Of a stretch of 64,000 bases of DNA, positions 47,319-57,915 are shown piece by piece (position 1 is the first letter of the stretch; each line of letters begins with the position of its first letter). The DNA is taken from assembly GCA_016291665.1 (NCBI GenBank), contig JAEEYE010000006.1, forward strand, positions 43,511-107,510, read 5' to 3'. Under the pieces are notes generated by a model. The model had not been told where the DNA came from. It saw only the letters and a list, made by a program, of their open reading frames with translations, and made no database searches. The position numbers were made by a program, and so were the translations under genes. The DNA is from Oxalobacter sp. (GTDB lineage: Bacteria; Pseudomonadota; Gammaproteobacteria; Burkholderiales; Burkholderiaceae_D).

Positions 47319-49178
47319 CGGGTATTTCCTGTCGTAGAGCAGGGTTGCCAGTAGCACTACAAAGCATGAGCCGGCATTGTGTACCAGTGCGCCAGTCACA
47401 GGCGTCAGGATTCCGACCACAGACAGGATGACCGCAACCAGGTTGATCCCCATCGACAGTGCAATACCGCATTTGATTGTTTTGATGGTGGTGTTGGCGA
47501 GCCATTTCAGGTAGGGAATCTTCGCAATATCATCCGTTACTAGGGCAATATCGGCGGCTTCGACAGCTATGTCACTGCCCATTGTACCCATAGCGATACC
47601 GACATCGGCTGTTTTGAGTGCGGGGGCATCATTGACGCCATCGCCAATCATACAGACTTTGCCGGATTGCATGAACTGGTTGATGTGCTGGACCTTTTCT
47701 TCAGGGAGCAGGTCGGCACAGATTTCCATGATGCCAATCTGGCTGGCAAAATACTCGGCAGCTTTACGGTTGTCACCTGTTAGTAGGACGGTCTTCGTTC
47801 CCATTTTGGTAAGGTCTGCAATCATGTTGCCCGATTCTTTCCGAAGGACATCTGACAGGGCAATGATGCCAAGCACATTTTCGCGATCGGCAACAATGAC
47901 CGAAGCTTTACCTTCTGTCCTAAGTCTGTCTAGGTACTGACGTGTTGCTTCGTCAATCGAGGAGGTGCTTTCCCGGATGTACTTTTCATTACCGTAAAAG
48001 TAAGTTCTTCCCTGGATGTCAGCGGATACGCCTTTCCCTGCAGTCATACTGAAGCTGGATACATCCAAAAGGGGCAGGTTGTTTTCTTTAGCCTTGGCGG
48101 CAATGGCTTTGCCAAGCGGGTGTTCACTACGTATTTCAGCTGATGCAGCGAGGCGAAGCAGTGTTTCAGCGTCAGGTGCATGAATGCGAATGACATCACT
48201 GACTTCCAGTTTTCCGTAGGTTAGGGTTCCTGTTTTGTCAAAGGCAATGGTATTAACCTGCCCCATTTTCTCAAGGGCATTCCCCGATTTGATGATGACG
48301 CCATGTTTGGTGGCTTGTCCAATAGCCGCCATGATAGCAGTTGGTGTAGCCAGTACCAGTGCGCAAGGGCAGAAAACCACGATGACGGTGACTGCGCGGA
48401 CGATATTGCCTGTGATGAAATAGGTGGCAATAGCTGTGCAAAGTGATACAGGCACCAGCCAGCTGGCCCATTTGTCAGCTATACGTTGGGTGGGTGCTTG
48501 GTTCTGTTCTGTGCTCTCGACAAGTTGGATGAGTTTTTGCAGGGCGCTATCCTGTCCCACTTTGGTGGCTCGGATGTCGATAGCGCCAAACTGGTTGATG
48601 GTGCCACTGAAGACTGCATCTCCCACGGTTTTGTCGACAGGTAGGCTTTCGCCTGTCATTACCGATTGGTCAATGGCCGTTTCGCCTACCATGATGATGC
48701 CATCGACAGGGATTGTTTCGCCTGGCAGTACACGGAGCCTGTCGTTGACTTGGATTTCTGCTACAGGGATTATGTATGCTTCACTGTTTCGTATGATGCG
48801 CCCAGTTTCAGGAACCATGGCAATCAGGTTCTTGAGTCCTTTTTGGGCACGTTGTGCTGTCATCTCTTCAAGTAGTGCGCCGACTGCCATGATGAATGCG
48901 ATCTCACCAGCTGCAAATATTTCCCGTAGCATCAGTGAAGCAATCATCCCAATCGAAATCAACAGGGCTGATGAAATCTTGCTGATGCCTTCGTTGATGA
49001 TGAGCCGACTGATAGCCATATAAAAAAGTGGTAGGCCGCTAATGGCTACGCTGACCCAGGCAAGGTTTTCACCTTGGGAAAAGCCGATATGGGGGAGGAC
49101 GAAGGAAACGAGTAGAAAAATACCGCTAATACACGTCATGAGCCAACCGACGAGAAAGTCGTTGATTTTCTTGAACAT
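47304..49178 (-). CDS. heavy-metal translocating P1B-type ATPase without an N-terminal HMA domain
   Basis: CPCALVLATPTA, DKTGTLTYG, SEHPLGKAIA, MIGDGVNDAPALKTADVGIAMG. Confidence 0.92.
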   Translation of the reverse strand: MFKKINDFLVGWLMTCISGIFLLVSFVLPHIGFSQGENLAWVSVAISGLPLFYMAISRLIINEGISKISSALLISIGMIASLMLREIFAAGEIAFIMAVGALLEEMTAQRAQKGLKNLIAMVPETGRIIRNSEAYIIPVAEIQVNDRLRVLPGETIPVDGIIMVGETAIDQSVMTGESLPVDKTVGDAVFSGTINQFGAIDIRATKVGQDSALQKLIQLVESTEQNQAPTQRIADKWASWLVPVSLCTAIATYFITGNIVRAVTVIVVFCPCALVLATPTAIMAAIGQATKHGVIIKSGNALEKMGQVNTIAFDKTGTLTYGKLEVSDVIRIHAPDAETLLRLAASAEIRSEHPLGKAIAAKAKENNLPLLDVSSFSMTAGKGVSADIQGRTYFYGNEKYIRESTSSIDEATRQYLDRLRTEGKASVIVADRENVLGIIALSDVLRKESGNMIADLTKMGTKTVLLTGDNRKAAEYFASQIGIMEICADLLPEEKVQHINQFMQSGKVCMIGDGVNDAPALKTADVGIAMGTMGSDIAVEAADIALVTDDIAKIPYLKWLANTTIKTIKCGIALSMGINLVAVILSVVGILTPVTGALVHNAGSCFVVLLATLLYDRKYPSGNL

Positions 49179-49294
49179 CACTTTTTCTTTTTTGACAGCT
49201 GATATTAATCAGCATACAATTTGTAAAATACCGAACAATATGTTTGTTAATGATTATATTGTTCCAAAGTGAGGCGGCAAGCATAGACAGCACC

Positions 49295-49316
49295 AAAAGT
49301 TCATTAATGAACTTTT
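49295..49316. promoter_or_regulatory. 22-bp perfect palindrome upstream of the TetR-family gene, candidate operator
   Basis: aaaagttcattaatgaactttt is its own reverse complement; 28 bp before the TetR start. Confidence 0.6.
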
Positions 49317-49344
49317 TCGTCAAAATGTTCACGAAAGGCGACAC

Positions 49345-49890
49345 ATGGATCGACGGCAACAGAAGACTCGAATGGCAGTATTCCAGGCTTTTACACGGCT
49401 ACTGGAGAAAAAATCATTCTCCAATATCTCGGTGCAGGAAATCATTGATGAAGCGAATATTGGGCGTAGTACCTTTTATGCCCACTTTGAGACGAAGGAT
49501 GATTTGTTAAGGGCACTGTGCAGCGAAATCTTTGATCACGTTTTTTCTAAACATTTGACCAAGGAAGCAACGCACGACTTTTCAAATCAGCAACACGACC
49601 TTAAGACAGAAATCACGCATATCCTTTATCACCTGCGGGACAGCCAGAGCTATCTAAAACGGATTCTGTCGTGCGAAAGCGGGGAAATGTTCATGCGGTA
49701 TTTCAAGGAATACCTGGAACCCGTCTTTAAGGGGGAACTCGCCAAGCAACCATCCGATATTCCAAAAGACTATAGGCTCAATCTGATGGTCAGTAATTTT
49801 GCAGAGACCGTTCGTTGGTGGATGAACCATAAGGACTATACGCCAGAAGACATCAGCAGTTTTTTCTTCAGCGCGACGCCGTTTGCTTGA
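49345..49890 (+). CDS. TetR/AcrR-family transcriptional regulator
   Basis: RMAVFQAFTRLLEKKSFSNISVQEIIDEANIGRSTFYAHFETKDDLLRAL. Confidence 0.93.
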   Translation: MDRRQQKTRMAVFQAFTRLLEKKSFSNISVQEIIDEANIGRSTFYAHFETKDDLLRALCSEIFDHVFSKHLTKEATHDFSNQQHDLKTEITHILYHLRDSQSYLKRILSCESGEMFMRYFKEYLEPVFKGELAKQPSDIPKDYRLNLMVSNFAETVRWWMNHKDYTPEDISSFFFSATPFA

Positions 49891-50044
49891 GTATTGGAAT
49901 CAGGACTGAAAGTTGTTATGCGGAAAAGGGAAATTGGACGTGTTTTTTGTCAACTACTGGTAGAATGACTATCTAATGACATTCCGATTGGCTTCTGAGT
50001 GCACAAGTGTTGTGTACATTGGAAATCAAAGACCTATGTTAGGG

Positions 50045-50088
50045 CGCCTAAAGTTGTAAGTCGCTTTCTGTAAAGTGCGGTTTAGGCG
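50045..50088 (+). other. Predicted stem-loop in the queD 5' leader
   Basis: Outer arms cgcctaaa/tttaggcg and inner arms cgcttt/aaag(tg)cg. Confidence 0.4.
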
Positions 50089-50115
50089 TACCTCTATCTA
50101 TACATTGAGAACTGC

Positions 50116-50574
50116 ATGTTAACGATTACTCGGAAAATAGAATTCGATGCGGGACACCGCATTCCTGACCATCGTAGCCAATGCCGGAATATGCATGGTC
50201 ATCGCTATGTCCTGCACATTACGTTGGAGGGAAATCCTGTCGATCAGGATGGTCATGCTGCAAATGGGATGATTTTAGATTTCTCTGATGTGAAAAAATT
50301 GGCAGAGGACCATCTCGTCTCTAAGTGGGATCATGCGTTTCTAGTTTACGAGAATGATAGCGTTGTCAGGTCATTTTTGGAGGGGCTGCCGGATCATAAG
50401 ACAGTAGTCTTAAAAAAAGTGCCGACAGCTGAAAACTTGGCAAGTATTGCGTTTGAGGTGCTCAAAGACGTCTATGCTGACTTCTATGGCAACGCGCTGG
50501 CATTAAAGAAGGTGACGATTTACGAAACCCCTAATTGCTGGGCTGAAGTGACGGCTGATAGCAACAGAGCGTAA
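50116..50574 (+). CDS. queD: 6-carboxy-5,6,7,8-tetrahydropterin synthase
   Basis: FDAGHRIPDHRSQCRNMHGHRYVLHITLEG; DFSDVKKL; PTAENLA. Confidence 0.93.
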   Translation: MLTITRKIEFDAGHRIPDHRSQCRNMHGHRYVLHITLEGNPVDQDGHAANGMILDFSDVKKLAEDHLVSKWDHAFLVYENDSVVRSFLEGLPDHKTVVLKKVPTAENLASIAFEVLKDVYADFYGNALALKKVTIYETPNCWAEVTADSNRA

Positions 50575-50833
50575 AGGATTGTTCCCGTATAAACCAAATG
50601 ATTTAAAACCAGGAACGGTAAATGCGGTGGGTTGAATGACCTGTTATTGAGACGGTGGCATCCAATCATTGGTATATGCTTGCTAAGCTTTTTGCATCAT
50701 GGTCAAAACCTGCAGGCTCTCCTATCTCCACGTTTGGGTCTGGATTGCAAAAGGCATTTGCCGATGTGGGACGATAGACAAAGACGAATACATTGCGGAA
50801 ATCCATAAACGGGGACTGTAAGCCGACGAGTAA

Positions 50834-52446
<1,613 letters not shown>

Positions 52447-52454
52447 AGAATACT

Positions 52455-52952
52455 ATGCAGGAATGGAAAGAGGCGCCGTTTTATCAGGCGTATGAGGAAT
52501 ATCCTGACAGCGTCTTGGATATTGTCATCCTGAAAAATGATGGCATGAAGCCAGGGGATCAGGCTTTTCGGTCAGCAGCAGACGATTTTTTTACCATTGT
52601 CCAAGAACGATGTTACGACAGTGGCTGTTATATCGATATGGTCTGGGATACAGCGGCAATGAAGGGACAATTGATTTCGCCTGAGCAATTTTTCGCTAAA
52701 CCCGAAAAAGGGCAATTTTCTTACGCTTATGCTTTTTTGGATCCACCGCAAGGCAGCAGTTATACCTTTTCCGATTTTGAAAAGTTAAATGCCTTGCTAT
52801 TTTCGGGTAACGATTTAGAAATCTGGCAGTGGGACAATGATTTCTCCAATTACTTTGATGAAGGTAAAGAATGGTGGGGGACTGGGTTCTGGACGGTTTA
52901 TGACAAAAAACAGGACTGCTTTATTGTAATCGGAGCATCTGCGACTGATTAA
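52455..52952 (+). CDS. hypothetical protein
   Basis: Open frame MQEWKEAPFYQAYEEYPDSV..., acidic and Trp/Tyr-rich; no family recognised. Confidence 0.6.
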   Translation: MQEWKEAPFYQAYEEYPDSVLDIVILKNDGMKPGDQAFRSAADDFFTIVQERCYDSGCYIDMVWDTAAMKGQLISPEQFFAKPEKGQFSYAYAFLDPPQGSSYTFSDFEKLNALLFSGNDLEIWQWDNDFSNYFDEGKEWWGTGFWTVYDKKQDCFIVIGASATD

Positions 52953-52999
52953 TAAACGATAAAAACGGTTAGAAGAAGACATCATTGGTGATTTTGAAA

Positions 53000-54148
53000 A
53001 TGGCTTCTGATGACGCAGCAAGGAGACAGGAAATGGAAGGGACAGTCAAAGAATATCAATATGATCTGCCTGATATGCAATCAGGTACGCGAACGCTGGC
53101 CAATGCTTGGGCACAGGTTCCCCGTATGCTTTCCCCTGAGGAAAAGGCCATTTATAAAGAGAAAATCAAAGCATTGCTCAAAGCGAAACAAGCTGTTTTG
53201 GTTGCTCATTACTATGTGGATGGCGATATCCAGGATTTGGCAGAAGAAACCGGTGGATGTGTTGCTGATTCATTAGAGATGGCACGTTTTGGTCGCGACT
53301 GCCCTGCGAAGACATTGGTGGTTGCTGGGGTTCGTTTCATGGGGGAAACAGCCAAGATTTTAAGTCCGGAGAAAAAAATCTTGATGCCAACGCTGGATGC
53401 TTATTGCTCGCTCGATCTTGGTTGTCCTGTTGACGAATTTTCTGCATTCTGTGACCAGCATCCAGACCGTACGGTTGTGGTTTATGCCAACACCAGTGCC
53501 GCCGTTAAGGCACGTGCAGACTGGATGGCCACCTCATCGATTGGCCTTGAAATTGTGTCTCACTTAAAAGCACAGGGTAAAAAGATTATCTGGGGGCCAG
53601 ACCGCCACTTGGGCAAATACATCCAAGAGCAGACAGGCGCTGATATGTTGCTTTGGCAGGGCTCGTGCTTGGTACACGATGAATTCAAGGGTGCGGAACT
53701 CGCTTTGATGAAGCAGCAATATCCAGACGCCAAGGTACTTGTTCACCCCGAATCACCAGCGTCTGTGGTGGCACAGGCTGATGTCGTGGGCTCAACGTCC
53801 CAGATTTTGAATGCGGTGAGGACGATGGATGCCAAGACATTTATTGTGGCCACCGATAAGGGGATTTTCCATAAGATGCAGCAGATTCCAGGTAAGACGA
53901 TTATGGAAGCACCGACGGCGGGTAATGGGGCAACGTGTAAGAGCTGTGCGCAGTGCCCGTGGATGGCAATGAGTTCGTTGGAAAACTTGGCACAGGCGCT
54001 TGAAACGGAAGCTAATGAAGTGTTTGTGGAAGAGGAAATCCGTCAGAAGGCCTTGGGTTGCATTGAACGGATGCTCGACTTTTCTGCGGTACTGAAAGTG
54101 AAAAAAAGCAAAGAGCAAGAACTGACATCAGGGATGGGATGTGCATGA
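53000..54148 (+). CDS. nadA: quinolinate synthase A (start uncertain)
   Basis: [61 protein letters not shown]. Confidence 0.95.
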   Translation: MASDDAARRQEMEGTVKEYQYDLPDMQSGTRTLANAWAQVPRMLSPEEKAIYKEKIKALLKAKQAVLVAHYYVDGDIQDLAEETGGCVADSLEMARFGRDCPAKTLVVAGVRFMGETAKILSPEKKILMPTLDAYCSLDLGCPVDEFSAFCDQHPDRTVVVYANTSAAVKARADWMATSSIGLEIVSHLKAQGKKIIWGPDRHLGKYIQEQTGADMLLWQGSCLVHDEFKGAELALMKQQYPDAKVLVHPESPASVVAQADVVGSTSQILNAVRTMDAKTFIVATDKGIFHKMQQIPGKTIMEAPTAGNGATCKSCAQCPWMAMSSLENLAQALETEANEVFVEEEIRQKALGCIERMLDFSAVLKVKKSKEQELTSGMGCA

Positions 54149-55008
54149 AACAGTTTGATTCTTTACCGTTTGAAAAACTCCAGCAGGAAGTTGTTGAGAA
54201 CGTCAAAGTCGCCTTAGCTGAAGATGTAGGTACAGGTGATGTGACGGCTTCTTTGTTACCAGCCGATGAAATTGCGAAAGCCCGTTTGATTGTCCGCGAA
54301 CGGGCGGTGCTTTGTGGTGTGCCTTGGTATGAGACTGTAATGGCGATGGTGGATAAGCGTATTGCCATCGAGTGGTGTTATGAAGAAGGCGATGTCATGG
54401 CAGCTGACAGTGAAGTCTGCCGTTTAACAGGGCCGGTGCGCTCTTTGTTAACTGCAGAAAGGACGGCATTGAACTTCCTGCAGCTTTTGTCTGGCGTTGC
54501 TACGGCTACGCGCGAATATGTTGAGTTGGTCAAAGGGACATCCGCTGGGATTTATGACACCCGGAAGACCATTCCGGGCTTACGCTTGGCACAAAAGTAT
54601 GCAGTCCGCGTTGGTGGCGGAAACAACCAGCGCTTGGCTTTATATGATGCGATTCTGATTAAGGAAAACCATATTGCGGCTGCAGGTGGTATTCCCGAAG
54701 TGTTGGCGCAAGCCGCCAAGCATCATGAAGTCCCCGTTCAGATTGAAGTGGAAACGATTGACGAGTTACTCCAAGCGCTTAAAGCGGGTGCCAAATCTAT
54801 TATGCTGGACAATTTCTCGTTAGGGATGATGGCAGAAGCTGTCAAGATTGTCCGTGAAAACCAGTTTGATGCGGTACTGGAGGCGTCTGGCGGAATCAAT
54901 CGTGAAACCATCCGAGCGATTGCCGAGACTGGGGTCGACAGGATATCGATTGGTGAGCTGACGAAGACTATCAGGGCAACGGATTATTCGTTGCGCATCG
55001 TGGAATAA
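54139..55008 (+). CDS. nadC: nicotinate-nucleotide pyrophosphorylase (carboxylating)
   Basis: [58 protein letters not shown]. Confidence 0.96.
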   Translation: MCMKQFDSLPFEKLQQEVVENVKVALAEDVGTGDVTASLLPADEIAKARLIVRERAVLCGVPWYETVMAMVDKRIAIEWCYEEGDVMAADSEVCRLTGPVRSLLTAERTALNFLQLLSGVATATREYVELVKGTSAGIYDTRKTIPGLRLAQKYAVRVGGGNNQRLALYDAILIKENHIAAAGGIPEVLAQAAKHHEVPVQIEVETIDELLQALKAGAKSIMLDNFSLGMMAEAVKIVRENQFDAVLEASGGINRETIRAIAETGVDRISIGELTKTIRATDYSLRIVE

Positions 55009-55047
55009 GTGTGTAAACGTAGTCAAGAATAGGAAGAGACGATAAAT

Positions 55048-55389
55048 ATGGAAGTGGTGTCTAAGCAGATTAATATGGCTAAACGGCGTGTCCTAAGTGA
55101 TTTGAAAGAATACGCGTTGAATCAGGATATCCTGAAAGGGAAAATTGAATGGAAAGACTTGACGGAATTCTTGGGTATCTGGCTTGAAGAATATACTGGT
55201 CAAGCAGAGAAATTGGAAGGCAAAGACAAGCTTTTCCAACTGTCCATGTTAATTGGGAACCTTGATATCCAATTGGATATGCTACGTCCGACCAAGGGGT
55301 GGCAGAAGTTGACTGATGGCGCAGCTGATGTGGCGCTCTTGCCTGAGTTTGATGCCCTCTGGAAGACTATTTCTGACATTGAACCATAA
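55048..55389 (+). CDS. hypothetical protein
   Basis: 113-aa open frame between nadC and moaE. Confidence 0.6.
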   Translation: MEVVSKQINMAKRRVLSDLKEYALNQDILKGKIEWKDLTEFLGIWLEEYTGQAEKLEGKDKLFQLSMLIGNLDIQLDMLRPTKGWQKLTDGAADVALLPEFDALWKTISDIEP

Positions 55390-55401
55390 GCGGCCTGTCT
55401 T

Positions 55402-55869
55402 ATGAGCGTCCGTATCCAGACTGAGGACTTTGACCTAGCCAAAGAAGTTGCTGCTTTGCGCAGTACATCTGCCCAGATTGGTGCTGTCGTTACTTTTTTA
55501 GGATTAGTTAGGGATGTCCACGGAATAGATGGCAATACAGTCCTTTCCATGGAGTTGGAACACTATCCAGGGATGACAGAGAAGGTCTTGCAGGAGCTGG
55601 AAGAAGAAGTCAGGAAACGATGGGCTGTGATGGATATGGTCATCATCCACCGTGTTGGTAAACTCAAACCGGCTGATCAAATTGTGTTGGTTGCTGTCTG
55701 TACGCAGCATCGGCATGATGCGTTTGAAGCCTGTGCCTATGCGATGGACATGTTAAAGACACGTGCCCCTTTTTGGAAAAAAGAAGCTACTGGGCAGGGG
55801 AGTCATTGGGTGCAGGCAAAGGACTCGGACGATGCCGCGTCTGCCAAATGGGAAAAGACTTCTCCCTAA
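55402..55869 (+). CDS. moaE: molybdopterin synthase catalytic subunit
   Basis: VVTFLGLVRDVHG; LELEHYPGMTEKVL; HRVGKLKPADQIVLVAVCTQHRHDAFEACAYAMDMLKTRAPFWKKE. Confidence 0.95.
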   Translation: MSVRIQTEDFDLAKEVAALRSTSAQIGAVVTFLGLVRDVHGIDGNTVLSMELEHYPGMTEKVLQELEEEVRKRWAVMDMVIIHRVGKLKPADQIVLVAVCTQHRHDAFEACAYAMDMLKTRAPFWKKEATGQGSHWVQAKDSDDAASAKWEKTSP

Positions 55870-55953
55870 GCCAATTCAGTTGGCACAGGAGCTTTCTTTA
55901 GCCTAAAAGTCGCAGAAACCCTCGACCAATACGGTCGAGGATGAATGCGACAA

Positions 55954-56053
55954 TCATTCAGGAGTGTTCTGTTCTTCAATATAACGTTTCACGACATCCA
56001 CCGTAACACCCCCCAGCGGATGCTACAAAATATGACGGAGACCAGATTGCGCC
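55954..56053 (-). pseudogene. tnpA: C-terminal remnant of an IS200/IS605-type Y1 transposase (tnpA)
   Basis: Minus strand NGAIWSPSYFVASAGG, then with a one-base shift at the G6 run VTVDVVKRYIEEQNTPE*. Confidence 0.75.
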
Positions 56054-56273
56054 ATTTTTACTCAAGCGTTTCAAATTTCTCCTTTGCAAAGACAAGATTG
56101 AGGACATCCTTGGAACATCAGAAATCACATGGAGCGATATCGGTAAGAGAGACTGTTCAATCAGGATGTCCACCCCTTGCGACATCAATAATGAAAAGGA
56201 GTGGAACCGTGCTGTCCAATGGTTATGTGACAACGCATTGAAGATACGACAAGTCATTGAAAAGATGATCTAG
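56054..56273 (+). pseudogene. 3' fragment of a DUF4268-like ORF fused at the tnpA remnant
   Basis: Plus frame APFLLKRFKFLLCKDKIEDILGTSEITWSDIGKRDCSIRMSTPCDINNEKEWNRAVQWLCDNALKIRQVIEKMI*, no start codon. Confidence 0.35.
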
Positions 56274-56330
56274 ACTCTCATTCTTGATGACAGTTTGAAC
56301 CAAAAAACCTGATTTTGAGGATTAAGAAAG

Positions 56331-57176
56331 ATGAAAAAACTATTACTCGTATCAGCCTTGACCTTGGGTCTGTCATCAGCGGCAAATGCTGATAGCACCT
56401 TAAAGAATATAGGGGATTTCTTTTCAGGGAAGAACCAGCATTACAACATTTCTGAAAATGACCTCCTTAACACCCAATGGGATAAGTTCAAGGAAACAGA
56501 CAGTGAATCCATCTATGTAAGGAGAACCGATAAAGACAACGGTTTTTCCGATGGTGTTTGGCTGAAACACATCCAGAAGGATGGTAGTTCCGATGAATAC
56601 AAACACTATCTGACTGATTGTAACGGTAATGATGATGTCTTGAGGAATGCAAAGGTAACCGTACGTAATACAGACGGGACACTAGATCGTCAGAAGAAAG
56701 ACAAAATTATCAAGGGTGACCTGAAACAGGATGTCAGAAAACTCGTATGTTCTGCACCTGTTGCTACAGCAGCGTCTACGATACCCCTCCTTAAAGTAAC
56801 ACAATTGCCAGAAAATATTGCAAAAGAATATGGTTATGATATTCCATATTATGAGTGGACATTAAAAGGTAGTAATAATGAAAAACAAATGTTTATCATT
56901 GGGGGACGGGATTCAGTTTGCAAAGTTCCAAAAGGTAGCGCTCTTTTCGTTTTAAATGGGGAACCTGTTATCCTAAAGAGTCAAGTACCAGAACCAAAAA
57001 AATTAAAAAAAGGAACAGTATTAGGGAAATATGAATATGCAGGTAGTACCATTACTATTACATATGTAAAAGCGTTACCCGCAGGATATGAAGCTTGGGC
57101 AAGTCTTTTAAATATGAAAATCGTCTCAGGGAAGAAAATACAGAACTTAAAGATAATTGAGTCAGGAGGAATCTAA
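56331..57176 (+). CDS. secreted protein of unknown function
   Basis: Signal peptide MKKLLLVSALTLGLSSAANA; AT-rich 3' half. Confidence 0.7.
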   Translation: MKKLLLVSALTLGLSSAANADSTLKNIGDFFSGKNQHYNISENDLLNTQWDKFKETDSESIYVRRTDKDNGFSDGVWLKHIQKDGSSDEYKHYLTDCNGNDDVLRNAKVTVRNTDGTLDRQKKDKIIKGDLKQDVRKLVCSAPVATAASTIPLLKVTQLPENIAKEYGYDIPYYEWTLKGSNNEKQMFIIGGRDSVCKVPKGSALFVLNGEPVILKSQVPEPKKLKKGTVLGKYEYAGSTITITYVKALPAGYEAWASLLNMKIVSGKKIQNLKIIESGGI

Positions 57177-57298
57177 GAGACAATCTAACACAGAGGATTA
57201 AGACATTCTTTAGTGTGTTTGAGAATGGGGTCTGAAAGGGATAGGGTGATTCTAACAACGACTGAAACTTTAAGTGGATACACCATTATGGAGTATAA

Positions 57299-57383
57299 GG
57301 TGTACTAGTTCAGATTTCATCTGACAGTTAGGACTTGCGATAAGTGGGTTTTTCCAGTTTGATAGAGGTGTGAATCTTTATCA
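57299..57383. repeat. 85-bp repeat, copy 1 (solo, presumed IS-end remnant)
   Basis: ggtgtactagttcagatttcatctgacagttaggacttgcgataagtgggtttttccagtttgatagaggtgtgaatctttatca, also at 63875-63959. Confidence 0.9.
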
Positions 57384-57398
57384 GAATGTTCCGTAAAA

Positions 57399-57418
57399 CC
57401 CTGCCCTTCAGGGCGGGG
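57399..57418. repeat. Stem-loop at the tnpA-proximal end of an IS200/IS605-type element (candidate left-end hairpin)
   Basis: ccctgccc-ttca-gggcgggg. Confidence 0.5.
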
Positions 57419-57445
57419 ATATAAGGAGCGGACAGTCTTGCTGTC

Positions 57446-57844
57446 CTAATCAGGTGTATTCTGCTGTTCAATGTATTGCCGGATAATCGAAATGGGAGCA
57501 CCGCCACAACTTCCGGAAAAGTAAGAAGGCGGCCATCATGAAGTACCCCAGAGTTTCTGTCTGATTGAAGGATAATTCCTGCTTCTGATCAAACGGCTGG
57601 AACGTCCTTTAAGCCGGTTGACCAGACTGGATATGGCAACTTCAGGCGGATAATGAACTAGCAGATGCACATGATTTTCCTCACCGTCAAATTCAACCAG
57701 TTAAGCCTCACAGTCTGAGCAGACCTTGTTGAAAATGTTCCGCAAGTCATCAAGGATTGCTGAATCAAAGACCTTCCGGGGGTATTTGGTGACAAAGATC
57801 AGATGGACATGAAGATTGAATACGGCATGCCGTCCATGCTGCAT
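57446..57844 (-). pseudogene. tnpA: IS200/IS605-family Y1 transposase with two in-frame stops
   Basis: MQHGRHAVFNLHVHLIFVTKYPRKVFDSAILDDLRNIFNKVCSDCEA*LVEFDGEENHVHLLVHYPPEVAISSLVNRLKGRSSRLIRSRNYPSIRQKLWGTS*WPPSYFSGSCGGAPISIIRQYIEQQNTPD*; HxH motif HVHLL present. Confidence 0.88.
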
Positions 57845-57915
57845 CTTGGTTGCCTTTTCTAGAGCATCAATATAATAGAAGCTATCAGAAGGAAAATGTC
57901 CCTGGATAATCAGTC

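Noticed and set aside
50045-50088. Confident preQ1 riboswitch call
   Set aside because: Sequence does not fit the preQ1-I core I recognise; left as an unassigned structured leader.
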